Source: Aldrovandia affinis (lineage: Eukaryota; Chordata; Actinopteri; Notacanthiformes; Halosauridae). From it: a DNA stretch of 64,000 nucleotides. Of this stretch, positions 1 to 10,320 are shown one piece after another. The stretch spans positions 8,449,730 to 8,513,729 of the forward strand of contig JAINUG010000014.1 in the NCBI GenBank assembly GCA_029706075.1, in the 5' to 3' direction. The notes beneath the pieces were generated by a model. That model was not told where the DNA came from, ran no database searches, and saw nothing but the letters and a program-made list of their open reading frames with translations. Made by a program: the position numbers and the translations under genes. The stretch's first letter is position 1, and every line of letters starts with the position of its first letter.

Positions 1-110
1 AGATACAGTTAGGGGCTATTCAAGATTGATAAAAAAAACTAAAATATTCTTTATGAGGGGGGGGGACCTTGTTGTGGCACTTCATAGTTTTCCTGAAAAC
101 CTGATTATTC

Positions 111-205
111 ACTTTGTTTATAGTAAGCACAGATACTTGAAAAATGTACTTAAGTACAGAAATAAGTCTGAATAAAGTAAATGTACTTCATTAGTGTACC
201 ACTGC
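111..205. mobile_element. fragment of hAT-like MITE (CAGTGGTGGAC family)
   Basis: The stretch contains the phrases AAATGTACTTAAGTACA and AAATGTACTTCATTAGTG and ends in TACCACTG. These match the terminal part of the complete 245-bp element at 33525-33769. Only one end is present, so this is a truncated relic with no coding capacity. Confidence 0.5.
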
Positions 206-887
206 GTAGTAGTCTCTATGTGCCAGCGCGGTTAAGCTCATTCGCAAACATGCTGCCACTGCTCCAGAACAGGGCATGCTTTTCCCACTAACACCAAAAC
301 ACACAACATGCTGCTGAAATGGCAGAAATCACCGTTAGTCATTTTGCCTCTTTTTCTCCCGGTGTATAAAATGCTAAATTATGGAAAGATACAAATGTCC
401 TTTTTTAAATTCTTTATCAAATTGCCTGTGGAAAGTCTAAAGTTGGTGACAATTTTCATCATCTTTTATATGAGAGAGAGCGCACGAAAGACAGAGACAC
501 AATGACAATGCAAATTGTGCCGATGTCAACTCCACATTTCACAGCCAATTTGACCAAACATAAAAATGTGATTTGTATCTTAACAAAAGCAAACCTCCCC
601 CACTCAATGAGAAATCTCAACAGGGCCTCAGACACAGGGATCCTCTGTGCTTCAGGTCCAGAGAAGCCTGAAATTGCACAGACTGAAATTTCAGGAAAAC
701 AGATGCATTTCAGGGTAAACCCTGCTAATGCTGGGGGATATAATCTGGGGGCCGGAGCTGTGCATTGTGCCACAAAGCATTCTGGGAAAGGGACTTTCAC
801 GCTCTCTGACGTCTTTACACCACAGTTGCTCTGTGCGCTCTGTGGATCGGCCTCCTACTGTCCCACACAGAGGCAGGCAGGCGTAGG
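206..887. other. no recognisable feature
   Basis: This is apparently single-copy sequence. A 166-codon open frame (502-1002) starts here but runs into the repeat at 888, has no recognisable domain and is not supported as a gene. Confidence 0.5.
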
Positions 888-1074
888 CAGGGTCGGATCT
901 CCACATAGGCCGACAAGGCCTGGGCCTAGGGCCCAAACTTCGCATGGGGCCCTATTTTTTAATTATATATATTTTGTTATTTGTATTATATATATTTTTT
1001 AACATAATTCATATGATATTTACACGCCTAATAAATACATATGTTCATCACACAGGATCCTTATTATTATTAGG
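888..1074 (+). mobile_element. unclassified interspersed repeat, copy 1 (inverted partner at 60307-60513)
   Basis: It starts CAGGGTCGGATCTCCACATA, continues with a GGCCTGGGCCTAGGGCCC-like block and an AT-rich middle, and ends GGATCCTTATTATTATTAGG. The reverse complement of 60307-60513 has the same order of blocks, including ACACGCCTAATAAATA. The CAGGG start and GC-rich first 60 bp suggest a non-autonomous DNA transposon or a retroposon end. I cannot assign the family. No open frame of note. Confidence 0.6.
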
Positions 1075-2045
1075 ATGTACCGCGCAGGTATGCCCTGTGA
1101 CAACACTTTACACGGCATTCCAGTGACACATACACACACAGCGCGGGTGTGATCTACGCAGTGAGCTAAAAGCCAAAACGCAGTTCAATTCAGTAAAATC
1201 AATAAAGGCACAGGCTTTGCTTCAGGAGGTGAAACCCTCTGTTTTTTGTATACTGTGTTGCACACGGAAACTAGCAGACAAACTTGCATGAAACATGCTC
1301 ATCAATAAATGTTGAATTCGGGCATGGAGAATGAAGAGGAGCCTGTACTTCTACTTCTTCAAATACATCTTTGGATAAAATAAAACGCTGTACAATGACA
1401 TTATGTGAGGGAAAATAATGAAGAGAATGACGTAATGATGTAATGATTTATCATTTGACTAGAAGAGAGATTCCTGGCTGTATTTGTCCTTACGCCATCG
1501 ACAGACTCCTCTCACAGAGGTGTTAAATTGCCTTATATCTCGCTTGTGTGCGTTCCTCGAACGCTGTGTGTGAATCTCCCACAGAACGCAAGTTTGCCAA
1601 GACACGTTTCTCTTTCTTTCGTGGGGCGAACCTTTTGCAGAATCTATATTCCACGACAGATATTTGTCCCAGCCTAAAGATGCCCCAAAGGCCACATGTG
1701 GGGGCGGGCACAGTCTCGATGAAGGACCCCCCTCCCTTCCCTCCCGTGCGGATCAGAGACACAGGCACTCTCCGGTCAGAGATAAGGCTGTCTCCAGCCA
1801 GCCGTACCTGCCCCCATCTGTCTGTCTGCTCCTTATCACGCCACAAGGCCCATCACCGACTGACAGATGAGCTGGCTGCAGCCCTCTGTGTGGTTGTCAC
1901 GGCAGCAGAGCGACATGACCGAGGGGCTCAGATCTCCCGCTCTGATGTCTCTGGCTGATGGGACGGCCATGACGTCAGATCACTTATCCTCTTCCCTGTC
2001 TGTCTGCCTCTCTCCCTCCCAGCAACCTCTACACCACACCCCACA
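1075..2045. other. no recognisable gene; AT-rich then GC-rich single-copy DNA
   Basis: Around 1425-1450 there are direct repeats of a GACGTAATGATG-like phrase resembling CRE/ATF half sites. The rest shows overlapping short frames on both strands without protein similarity. Confidence 0.4.
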
Positions 2046-2196
2046 CGGCACCAAGCAGAACCTGTACTGGAGCCCAACACCATATAGGCGCCAAACACAA
2101 CCTGTACTGGGGTGGGCGTGCCATATGGGCACCAAACACAACCTGTACTGGGGCAGCCACACCATGTGGGCAACAAACACAACCTGTACTGGAGGG
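2046..2196. repeat. 41-bp minisatellite, about 3.5 copies
   Basis: CCTGTACTGG recurs at 2061, 2101, 2142 and 2183, each preceded by a CCAAACACAA-like phrase. The spacing of 40-41 bp defines a short direct tandem array directly upstream of the GA tract. Confidence 0.8.
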
Positions 2197-2226
2197 TGGG
2201 TGGTGTGGGTGAGGGTGTGAGTGGGG

Positions 2227-2334
<108 letters not shown>

Positions 2335-2483
2335 ATAAGATTAAAACTTGTACACTGAGTACTTGTGGGGTACCCGAATCTTGCAGGGTACAACCCCTTA
2401 CACACCCCCGAGTGCGCCAGCCATCTGAACAGAGGGATCTTCATGCTGTCTTTCAGCCATCTGACCAGTAATAATAATATACT

Positions 2484-3311
2484 GTATAATAAATGGCATT
2501 TAGCAGATGCTTTTATCCAAAGTGACTTTGTCAGGAATTGAGTAGGAAAACCAGGCGCGGACCAAAGAATGCAATAATGTTCTTTATTGCAAAGACAGGC
2601 AAAGTTCATACGGGAGCAAACAGGGCAATACAGGAATCCAAAGAGGGGTCGGGGACAGGCAAAGTTTGTTCCAGGCTTCAGGTGTGTCAGAGGCAGGCAA
2701 GACGTGGTCAATGGGCAGGCGGAGGTCGATAACAGGGAATCAGTCCGGGGAACACAGAGAGGAGCAGGGCAGGAACCATGAGGAGCACGAACAGGTGGAT
2801 CAGGAACGAGACTGAGACAGGACTGAACACGGAAGCACGAACACACGGAAGCACGAACACACGGAAGCACGAACACGAGGAAGCACAAACACGAGGAAGC
2901 AAAACACGGGTAAACAAAGAGACCGCTGGAAAGTTGTGTAGGCATAAGCAAAGCACAAGACAATCTGGCAACGAACATGGGAAAACGCACAGCTTATATA
3001 CATTTAGACATAACGAGAAACAATCAGGAATTAACACGAATGCAGCTAACTGCAATCAGACACATGAGGAACAGGTGAAAATGATAATACAATGACAAGA
3101 CTGGAAACAGGTAAGTGAAAGTGAAAACACGGACCGGACAACCAGGAAAACATGGAATAAAGTAAAACACCTAATTACGGGGAACACGAACACGAGATGT
3201 GACAGACTTACAGTAGTGAATGCATATTTTTCAGTATATGTGGTCCCAGTAGGAATTTAACCCACAGCCTAAGCCTTGCCAGTGCCATGCTCTAACTACT
3301 GAGCCACACAG
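2484..3311 (-). mobile_element. tRNA-derived SINE (short family), split by a solo LTR
   Basis: Read on the minus strand, the SINE head is at 3311-3270 (GTGTGGCTCAG, an A-box-like motif, and a degenerate B box in GTGGGTTAAATTCC). The body is ATGCATTCACTACTGTAAGTC, and the 3' tail at about 2528-2492 reads AAAGCATCTGCTAAATGCC. Intact relatives at 11019-11164 and 26348-26480 show that the two halves were once contiguous. They are separated by an LTR at 2529-3204 with a GACTT target duplication. Confidence 0.85.
2529..3204 (-). mobile_element. solo LTR inserted in a SINE
   Basis: The 676-bp insert starts TGTCAGG and ends TGTGACA, giving TG...CA ends, and is flanked by a 5-bp duplication GACTT (2524-2528 and 3205-3209). 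On the minus strand a TATA box TATATAAGCT lies at 3000-2991 and a polyadenylation signal AATAAA at 2588-2583. This is the U3-R-U5 order expected of an LTR. No internal gag/pol region or second LTR is present, so it most likely arose by LTR-LTR recombination. Short direct repeats of ACACGGAAGCACGA occur around 2830-2900. Confidence 0.8.
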
Positions 3312-3655
3312 AACCATGCTCTACCTACTGAGCCACACAGAATCATGCTCTACCTACTGAGCCACACAGAACCATGCTCTACCTACTGAGCCACACAGAA
3401 TCATGTTCTACCTACTGAGCCACACAGAACCACACTCTACGTACTGAGCCACACAGAATCATGCTCTACCTACTGAGCCACACAGAATCATGCTCTACCT
3501 ACTGAGCCACACAGAACCACGCTCTACCTACTGAGCCACACAGAATCATGCTCTACCTACTGAGGCACACAAAACCACACTCTACCTACTGAGCCACACA
3601 GAACCACGTTCTACCTACTGAGCCACACAGAACCATGCTCTACCGACTGAGCCAC
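3312..3655. repeat. 29-bp minisatellite expanded from a SINE head, 12 copies
   Basis: Twelve 29-bp units continue directly from the SINE head that ends at 3311, each close to AACCATGCTCTACCTACTGA followed by GCCACACAG. On the minus strand every unit contains TGGCTCAGTAGGTAG, the region of the SINE's Pol III A box. Units alternate AACC/AATC variants and the last one has lost one base. Confidence 0.9.
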
Positions 3656-4487
3656 CAGACAGATTTTCATGGTTTGTCTTTAACCCTTCTACTTTGCATT
3701 AGGTTACATTATTTGCCTTTGCTTCATCAGGAACAAATGGAAGCCAACCAAGGTCAGTGTTTCCCATTAGCTGCTTGGTGAGAGGGAGACAGGCGGAGCC
3801 ACCAATCACACCTTACGAGGAGAGCTGTTGGTGAAGTGCTGTGTGCAAAGTCTCAGAGACGTATGTGCAAGACAGTCCTTCTAGAGATTCAATTAAATAA
3901 TTATACTTTTTTTAAATCCTGAAAATCGGTCTGTAGACCATTTTAGATTCAAAAGTTTGATTATTTTTTTTGGACAGTCTTTTTTGGACAGACATTAAGC
4001 AAATCTAGCATTAGTTTACATTAAGCGATAGCAAACAGAGACAAACACATGCAAAAAGCATGCAAAAAAAAAAGTTGCAATTAAAACCAAACGGTTCAAC
4101 AAATTTCTAAAGGCTCCGTTATGATGCTTTGCCTTTGATAAAAAGCTGGTGATAGAGATCTCTGCCGTGCTGGGGCGAAGAGAGGCAGGAAGCACTCATA
4201 AATGTTTATGGGCGCCATTAAACTTTTGCTTAGATGTAGGGTCCGTCTGCTTCTGAGGCTCTCAGAGTTCTGCCTGTGATTTATGAGCACCTGTCAGCAT
4301 GGTGCACAGTCATGCTCAGGGAGGACCTCAGATAACAGGAGGCCATTTTATTTGAGCCCAGTGGAAACTCCCAACCAATGGCAGCTTCCCTTACTGAAGA
4401 GGGACGTGCCCATCAGTTTTATGCTACAGTGTAATTCAAAACAAAAGTGAGATTTAATAGTGTGCATTGAAAAAAATAATTATAACA
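3656..4487. other. no recognisable gene
   Basis: AT-rich sequence with T tracts near 3910 and 3965-3990, where TTTTTTGGACAG is directly duplicated. Nothing coding is recognised. Confidence 0.4.
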
Positions 4488-4763
4488 GCTGGCATAGCAC
4501 CGCATGGATAGTTAGCTTATAGAGTAACCTGATTGCTAGCATAGCACCGCACCTGATAGCTAGCATAGCACTGCATGGATAGTTAGCTTATAGAGTAGCC
4601 TAATAGCTAGCATAGCACCACATGGATAGTTAGCATATACAGTAACCTGATAGCTAGCATAGCACCGCATGGATAGTTCACTTACAGAGTAACCTGATAG
4701 CTAGCATAGCACCACATGGATAGTTAACTTATACAGTAACTTGATAGCTAGCATAGCGCCGCA
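4488..4763. repeat. 47-bp minisatellite, about 5.5 copies
   Basis: The unit contains AGCTAGCATAGCACC, GCATGGATAGTTAGC and TTATAGAGTAACCTGAT. Units are diverged by several substitutions, and one is internally shortened around 4545. Confidence 0.85.
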
Positions 4764-4855
4764 ACAGGGATAGAGGTGGGACAGACAAAGCTCTGACTCT
4801 CCCTGAAACTTACAGCAGATTATACAGCATTCCCCCTGCACATGTAGCATAGTGA

Positions 4856-5062
4856 CCATGATATGGTATTTTTTGGACACATCCTGTGCCGTCCAGAAGA
4901 GTATGGACTTTAGTCTGGTTCCTCCCAAGGTTTCTCCCTATCGTTTTGACCAAGGGAAGGTCAAATCCAGGGGGTCTAGGCCTGGGTTCCGTTTTGCTAA
5001 GCATTTTGTGACAATGTATTTGTGAAAAGCGCTATACAAATAAATTTGATTTGATTTGTTTC
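4856..5062 (+). mobile_element. retroposon 3' end (LINE/SINE tail type)
   Basis: It contains GGTTCCTCCCAAGGTTTCTC and finishes with AAAAGCGCTATACAAATAAA and a TTTGATTTGATTTG tail. This end is common in fish genomes and typical of LINE-mobilised 3' tails. There is no coding part, so the copy is 5' truncated or non-autonomous. Confidence 0.6.
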
Positions 5063-5142
5063 CATTCCCCCTACACCTGTAGCATAGTGTGTCCATTCAC
5101 CCTAAATCTGTAGCATTGGATGTCCATTTGTAATGGAGTTGT

Positions 5143-5222
5143 TTCTGCCCGCACCAGGTTTCGAACCAAGGATCCCAACGCCACAAGAGACACGATTAGC
5201 CCGCTGAGCTAAAGACCCGAGT
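5143..5222 (-). mobile_element. tRNA-like SINE head fragment
   Basis: On the minus strand it reads TTTAGCTCAGCGGGCTAA (A-box-like), then TTGGTTCGAAACC (B box) about 35 bp later. The CCA end and the flanking acceptor pairing expected of a real tRNA gene are absent, so I read it as a SINE head or tRNA pseudogene. It belongs to none of the three SINE families recognised elsewhere here. Confidence 0.5.
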
Positions 5223-5300
5223 CCCACTCACATGTTTCATGTGTGTTTCCATTCCCCCTGAATCTGTAACATAGTGTTTCCATTCACCCTAAATTTCTAA

Positions 5301-6164
5301 TATGGTCTGTCCAGAGCACACCTTACTTGTCCGTCGCTCACGGACACACAGACGTGGTGGAACCTTGTCCCTTCCTTCACCCTGGGCACAAAAAAAACCC
5401 ACTTCGTTATATTGGTTTGGCTTTTATTTGGTGACTAATATTTCTCACCAGCAGAGCACAAGAGCGAATTTCCTCTCACATTGACCCCTCAACCTGTATC
5501 GCTCGGGAGAATCATGCAGGCTTTCCCTTTTTCACAATCGGTTAGGTGGGGTCAAATGGGCCAGCCTCACGCCAACGTTAACCTCCTACCCTCCAGGCCA
5601 GAAGCATGTGATTAAACAAGCATCGCAAGGAAACCGTGAGGTCAGACGTAATTGTTGAGATTAATATCCTTGTTTGTTAATCCAGAGGAAAAGGACATCT
5701 AATCCTTATTAAAAAGGCATGTGTAAAATAAACCAATCCAAATCGGTACGTCTCATTCACTGCCCACAACTAAAAAAATCCCCCCCAAAATCCCACTGTG
5801 TGAAAATATTATTAAATTGCCAATCTTGACACCATATCTGCAAAAAGTGCAACATTCAAAATGTATCATAAATAACATATTAAACGTAAAACAGAAAATG
5901 ACAAAATACGGGGTTCCCCTTGCTCTGTCTGCAGGATTCTTCTTTGTGTGTTTTCTCTTTCCCTGTTGGGAGGCTGGTGGGCGGGGATGTGAGGGTCGTC
6001 AACGATTATGGGGTACGCCTGGGCCAGGTGACCCCACGAACATAACAGCCTGCCTTTTCCTCAGTCCTGTCTCCTCGTTTCTCTTCATGTTCGCTTTGCA
6101 GTTGTGGTGTCCCTCCAACCGTGTCTTGTTTGTTTGTTATTCTATTTTTACACACTCAAAACCC
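5301..6164. other. mostly unassigned; AT-rich block at 5640-5725
   Basis: No coding sequence is recognised. Around 5640-5725 the sequence (GTAATTGTTGAGATTAATAT and nearby ATCTAATCCTTATTA) is single-copy and rich in homeodomain-type ATTA/TAAT cores, so it may be regulatory. The 226-codon frame from 5817 depends on the CACACATC repeat that follows. Confidence 0.35.
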
Positions 6165-6365
6165 CACACTCTTGACTGTTCACACATCCACACACATCCA
6201 AACATATACGCACACATCCAAACACCGCACACACACCCACACACATCCGCGCACATCCACACACCTTCACACACACCACACATCTCAAAACACCTCTGCA
6301 CACACCCACACACCTCCACACAACTCTACATACCCCCACACACATCCACACACCTGCACACACAA
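6165..6365. repeat. degenerate CACACATC/CACACACC repeat
   Basis: About 200 bp of imperfect CA-rich octanucleotides. It creates His-Thr-Pro frames on the plus strand and Cys-Val frames on the minus strand. Confidence 0.85.
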
Positions 6366-7617
6366 CTGATGATACTGACTGCCCCACCTCACTTGGATGT
6401 TTGTAAGTATTTTCTTTATGAATTAATACATTTCTTGTTGCCCCTTTTGATTTCAAAGTGTCATCTCCTATCCTCGTGTCCTGCGAGCCGGCCGTGACAA
6501 TACGCATTCTGCAAATATATGCAATCGTTGTAATAATACTAATAATTTATGGGGCAGGGCTTGTATTTATTGAATGATTAATTATATATGATTTATAATG
6601 TGCATTGTCCCTGACAAATAAACTAATAAAATAAAATAAAAAAATAAATTACAAATATTTAATGCGCAGCACTAATTCTTGACCAACGCAACAGCACTGT
6701 TGTTTTGGCCTGTGAGTGCCATTTCGTCTGTGTGGACCATGTATGCCGGATAAACATTGTGAGACAGTAAGTGCCCAATCTGGATACGTACTTTAACGAG
6801 GTGAAAAAATGTGCTTCATTGCCTACATTGCAGGCAAAGAATTCAAATTGATGCAGGCTGCCTTTTGGCACTCACACTGTATAAAGTTTTTATTTAGCAT
6901 TTACATTTGCCATAATGGCAATCTTTTTAGTCGTGAAAGATCAAGATGCAGAATTGAAAGAAAGCGTCTGTACTGTACAGAGTAAAGGCTAATAGAATGC
7001 AGTTTTATCTGTCCTTTCAGTACTTTTTGCTAATAGCAGTACGGTTATTTTATACACTGCGTTCGTTCAGAATATGAAAGGTCCGATAAGTTTCGGCTTC
7101 TCAAATCTCCGTTGGTGGAAACGAGCAGAGCTCTCTGAAAGGTGGCTTTTGATCTTCATCCTAAAAAAAAATAAAAAAATGAAAAGCACATGTCAACGAA
7201 ATGAAAAAAAAATGTGAAAGAGCAAAGGCAAGGGAAAGAGGAGGAACAGGGGAAGATGGGCGCAGGGATGGAGGCGTGAGGCCTGTGGGCTCCATGGTAT
7301 TCAGGCCTGTCACTCCGGGGGGGTGTGGGGGAAGAGTGCCGGAGCCGGCCAGGGTGAGGGAGACAATGGGGGGGAGTGAATGGGAGAGCAGGGCGGGCCC
7401 CCAGGAGACAGACGGGAGGGGCTCTAGGCCTCTCTGTGGGCCAAACACAAAGCCCTGCGCTGGTATGTTAAGAGGTTTGAGTGGCTCTGGAGCCAGCTGT
7501 CAGTCATGAGCGGGAGAATGGGTGGGGGGCGGCGGGGGAGAGCGAGGAAAAAATAAAAATGGTGACAGATTGTGTCACGTCATGTTGATGGCCAAAGCCG
7601 CATCTTCACAAAGTCAC
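6366..7617. other. no recognisable gene; AT-rich then purine-rich
   Basis: 6520-6660 is strongly AT-rich. 7205-7560 is a G/A-rich plus strand with G runs (GGGGGGGTGTGGGGG near 7316). The opposing 95- and 102-codon frames there are composition artefacts. Confidence 0.4.
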
Positions 7618-7623
7618 AAACTC

Positions 7624-7865
7624 AATCTCTCTCTCTCTCTCTCTCTCTTTCTCTATCTCTGCCCCTCTCTTTTATTTTCTCTTTCTCTCTCCCTCCCTCT
7701 TCCTCTCTCTCTCTCTCTCATACCCTTCCTCTCTCGGTCTCCCTCCCACTCTCTCTCCCTCTCCCTCTCTCTCTATCTCCTTCTCTCACTCCCTCCCTCC
7801 CTCTCTCCCTCCCTGTCTCTCTTTCTCTCCCTCTCTCTTCCTCTCCCTCTCTCTCCCTCCTTCCT
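7624..7865. repeat. imperfect CT microsatellite
   Basis: About 240 bp of CTCTCTCT and CCCTCTCT variants. Leu-Ser-rich open frames in two phases here are low-complexity artefacts. Confidence 0.9.
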
Positions 7866-8439
7866 GCTTCTCAGTTTCTCTCCTGGAGCGACTCCCTCCC
7901 CTGGCCCACGCAGAGCTCCTCTGTTCCTCTCCAGAGTGTGTCACCACCAGGGCGGGGCGGAATCGGATGCCTCGCTCCTCCACTCTTGCGTTTGTGCTCT
8001 TGACACCTCCTCCCGACTCCTGTGGAGCGCGGGGGGCGCTTTGACGAGTCTTCGGGGGTGCCAGGGCCAGACAACCCAGAGTGATGCTGCGTAATGGCCG
8101 ATGAAGATCTGTCACTTTTGCGTCTGAGCGCGCCGGCTCGGATTCCCTCTGCTCTAATTAATTTTCATCAGCTCCCTGCAGGTCAGCCATAATTCCCAAT
8201 CAGAGTTCAGGGGGGAGGGGCGGTGCTGGAATCTAACTCTCTGTTATGCTGAGGGGCTGTCATTTCCATGGCACGCAACCTGCGGCCTAGCAGCTTAGGG
8301 GGGGCACTGTGGTGGCGTACGGGAGACCAAACAAAACGTCTTTAATCGATTTGTTAAGGTTAATGATGCGACCTGGCAGAGATCCGGCCCCTATGAGTCA
8401 CTCGGAACTGCTGAAGACGACACATGCTAAGACAAATCA
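7866..8439. other. single-copy block, candidate conserved non-coding DNA near 8140-8210
   Basis: 8145-8200 carries CTCTAATTAATTTTCATCAG and CAGCCATAATTCCCAATCAG, a dense set of homeodomain-type cores in non-repetitive sequence. No protein match is seen. Conservation is a guess without an alignment. Confidence 0.3.
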
Positions 8440-8441
8440 GC

Positions 8442-8660
8442 TGTGTGTATGAGTGTGTGTGAGAGCGCGTGTGTGTGTATGTGTGTGTGTGTGTGAGAGA
8501 GAGCGCATGTGTGTGTATGAGAGCATGTGTGTGTGTATGTGTGTGTGTGTGTGTGAGAGAGAGTGTGTGTGTGTGTATGTGTGTATGAGAGCATGTGTAT
8601 GTGTGTGTGAGTGTGTGTGTGTGTGTGTGTGTGCCTGCGTGCATGCCTGTGTCTGTGTGT
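8442..8660. repeat. (GT)n microsatellite with GA interruptions
   Basis: About 220 bp of GTGTGT broken by GAGAGAG and GCATGTG phrases. It forms an inverted arrangement with the CA tract at 8808-9125. Confidence 0.95.
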
Positions 8661-8807
8661 AGGGTGAGAAACTGTCCACTCATTCACTGCAGCATGTAAC
8701 TCCTGCCATGTGGAACATATTACATGAAGCATCCAGATTTTCTAACAGCACCACTGTTATTAATAATGTTTCTAAAAACTCTATCAAACCTGGGAAGCTG
8801 ACAAACC

Positions 8808-8858
8808 TGACACACACACACATGCATTCTTTCACACACACACACACACACACAAACA

Positions 8859-8899
<41 letters not shown>

Positions 8900-9125
8900 G
8901 CACACACATACTCCCACACACACAAACACACTCACACACACAAACACACACTTACACACACACACACACACACACACTCACGCACTCTCTCTCACACACA
9001 CATACACACACAGAAACACAAACACACACACACACATACTCCAACATACACACAAACACACTCACACACTCTCTCTCTCACACACACACACACACACAAA
9101 CACACACATTTACACACTCACGCCA
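8808..9125. repeat. (CA)n microsatellite
   Basis: About 320 bp of CACACA with TCACAC, AAACAC and CTCTCTCT interruptions. Long His-Thr and Cys-Val frames here are artefacts. Confidence 0.95.
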
Positions 9126-9574
9126 CAGATTATTCTCCATCTGTAGTGATTGCTCATTCTCATTCCTACACACAGCACTAACTCAGCTCAGCTGTTGAGG
9201 GAGATTTGCTGTTTCTGATGCCTGGGGAAATCACCACCTTTAGGTCCTGGAGTAGCTCGTCAACGTGCTACAGAAGGACAGGAAGTTGGAGCTGCTAACG
9301 TTCAGAACAAGTCGAAAGTGTTCTGTTTGAACAAACATCGTCTCCCTGGGCAGAAGCTAATCCTCCTGCCTGGAATTGTGTCAGATTTTTAGGAATTTGT
9401 ATGGAACTCCCTGCCAGAGAGAATCTTTTAAGGGACAAGGCAGATTGGAAATGACCTTTTGCTTTATTGAAAACAGCGGGTTCCTGCGGTTTGCCGGTGA
9501 AATAGTTGCCAGGAGTCATCTGTAAGCTGTTGAGTGTGGCCACTCGGCTGGGTATTATTTTGGAGTGAGTGTGT

Positions 9575-9630
<56 letters not shown>

Positions 9631-9832
9631 GTAGTGAGGAGGGGCAATCAGGAATGAAGGGGTGCTGTTGACCTCTTGGTGCTCTTTATATTGTTAGCAC
9701 ACAATGGAGAGATTTACCCACCAGATCACATATACACACAAAATCTCCACTGCGGGCAGTCTGCCTGAGAGAGGGATCCAGGTATCACACCACAATGGCT
9801 GCAGTGAGCCCTTTGGTGGCACTGACCTAGTA
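9126..9832. other. no recognisable gene; contains (GT)n at 9571-9628
   Basis: Single-copy sequence apart from a pure GT tract of about 58 bp (9571-9628). An 82-codon minus-strand frame (9543-9295) has no recognisable similarity. Confidence 0.45.
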
Positions 9833-9990
9833 GGCAGCAGTGTAGTATAATGGTTAGGGAAACTGGGCTTGTAACTCAGATGTTGCAGGTTCGATTCCCA
9901 GGTGGGGGCACTGCGGTTGTACCCTTGAGCAAAAGGTCCTTAACCTGAATTGCTTCAGTAAAATATCCAGCTGTATAAATGGATTGTATG
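9833..9990 (+). mobile_element. tRNA-derived SINE (UnaSINE1-like), 3' truncated
   Basis: The head carries the A-box region TGTAGTATAATGGTTAGG and the B box GGTTCGATTCC. The body has GTACCCTTGAGCAAAAGG and TTGCTTCAGTAAAATATCC. The copy stops at GGATTGTATG before the L2-type tail, where a different SINE family begins. Confidence 0.85.
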
Positions 9991-10320
9991 CTGTCCACTG
10001 CAACTGGGGCTCGATTCTACCAAGTTGCGCCAGTTTCGGCTCTAGCTGGGTGTGCCACTAGGGGGCGGAAATTGTCTGTCCGCCCCAGGAAGGGGGGAGG
10101 GAAGCCGATACCAGCTTGCTCCATATATGAGTAGTCCTGTGTGTTATGGTAACTGTGGTGGGTGCTGGCTCGGATGAGGCGGTGCAGCGCTCACTACCGG
10201 TCTCAGGACTATGGCAGCAACCTCTCATACGAGGGGGGGGGGATAATTGACATGAAAAAGAGAGGGTATAATTGGCAACTACAAATATGGGGAATAAAGT
10301 AGAAATGGGGAATAAAAAGC
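9991..10320 (+). mobile_element. SINE, second family, abutting the previous SINE
   Basis: Recognised by its shared phrases with ten other copies here: GGGTGTGCCACTAGGGGGCG, CCCCAGGAAGGGGGGAGGG, TCTCAGGACTATGGCAGC, ATAATTGACATGAAAAAGAG and the tail AGAGGGTATAATTGGCAAC. The 5' head is lost, which gives a head-to-tail chimera with the SINE before it. Confidence 0.8.

Larger units (their letters stand above)
4829..5300. repeat. about 31-bp tandem units interrupted by two retroposons
   Basis: The phrase CATTCCCCCT followed by TGTAGCATAGTG occurs at about 4829, 5066, 5095 (variant), 5249 and 5279. The units are interrupted by the retroposon end at about 4856-5062 and by the SINE-like head at about 5143-5222. 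This implies a tandem array that later received both insertions. Confidence 0.55.

Noticed and set aside
502-1002. 166-codon plus-strand open frame
   Set aside because: It runs into the interspersed repeat at 888, overlaps two antisense frames and has no recognisable domain or exon signals.
3270-3660. CRISPR-like array
   Set aside because: Units are contiguous with no unique spacers, in a vertebrate genome. It is a minisatellite derived from a SINE head.
5143-5222. authentic tRNA gene
   Set aside because: A- and B-box-like motifs are present, but a clean cloverleaf with a paired acceptor stem and a terminator run is not evident. The other tRNA-like sequences (for example 11019 and 51319) are SINE heads.
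5817-6497. 226-codon plus-strand frame with a hydrophobic N-terminal part
   Set aside because: Half of it is the CACACATC repeat. The remainder has no family resemblance and overlaps long antisense frames.
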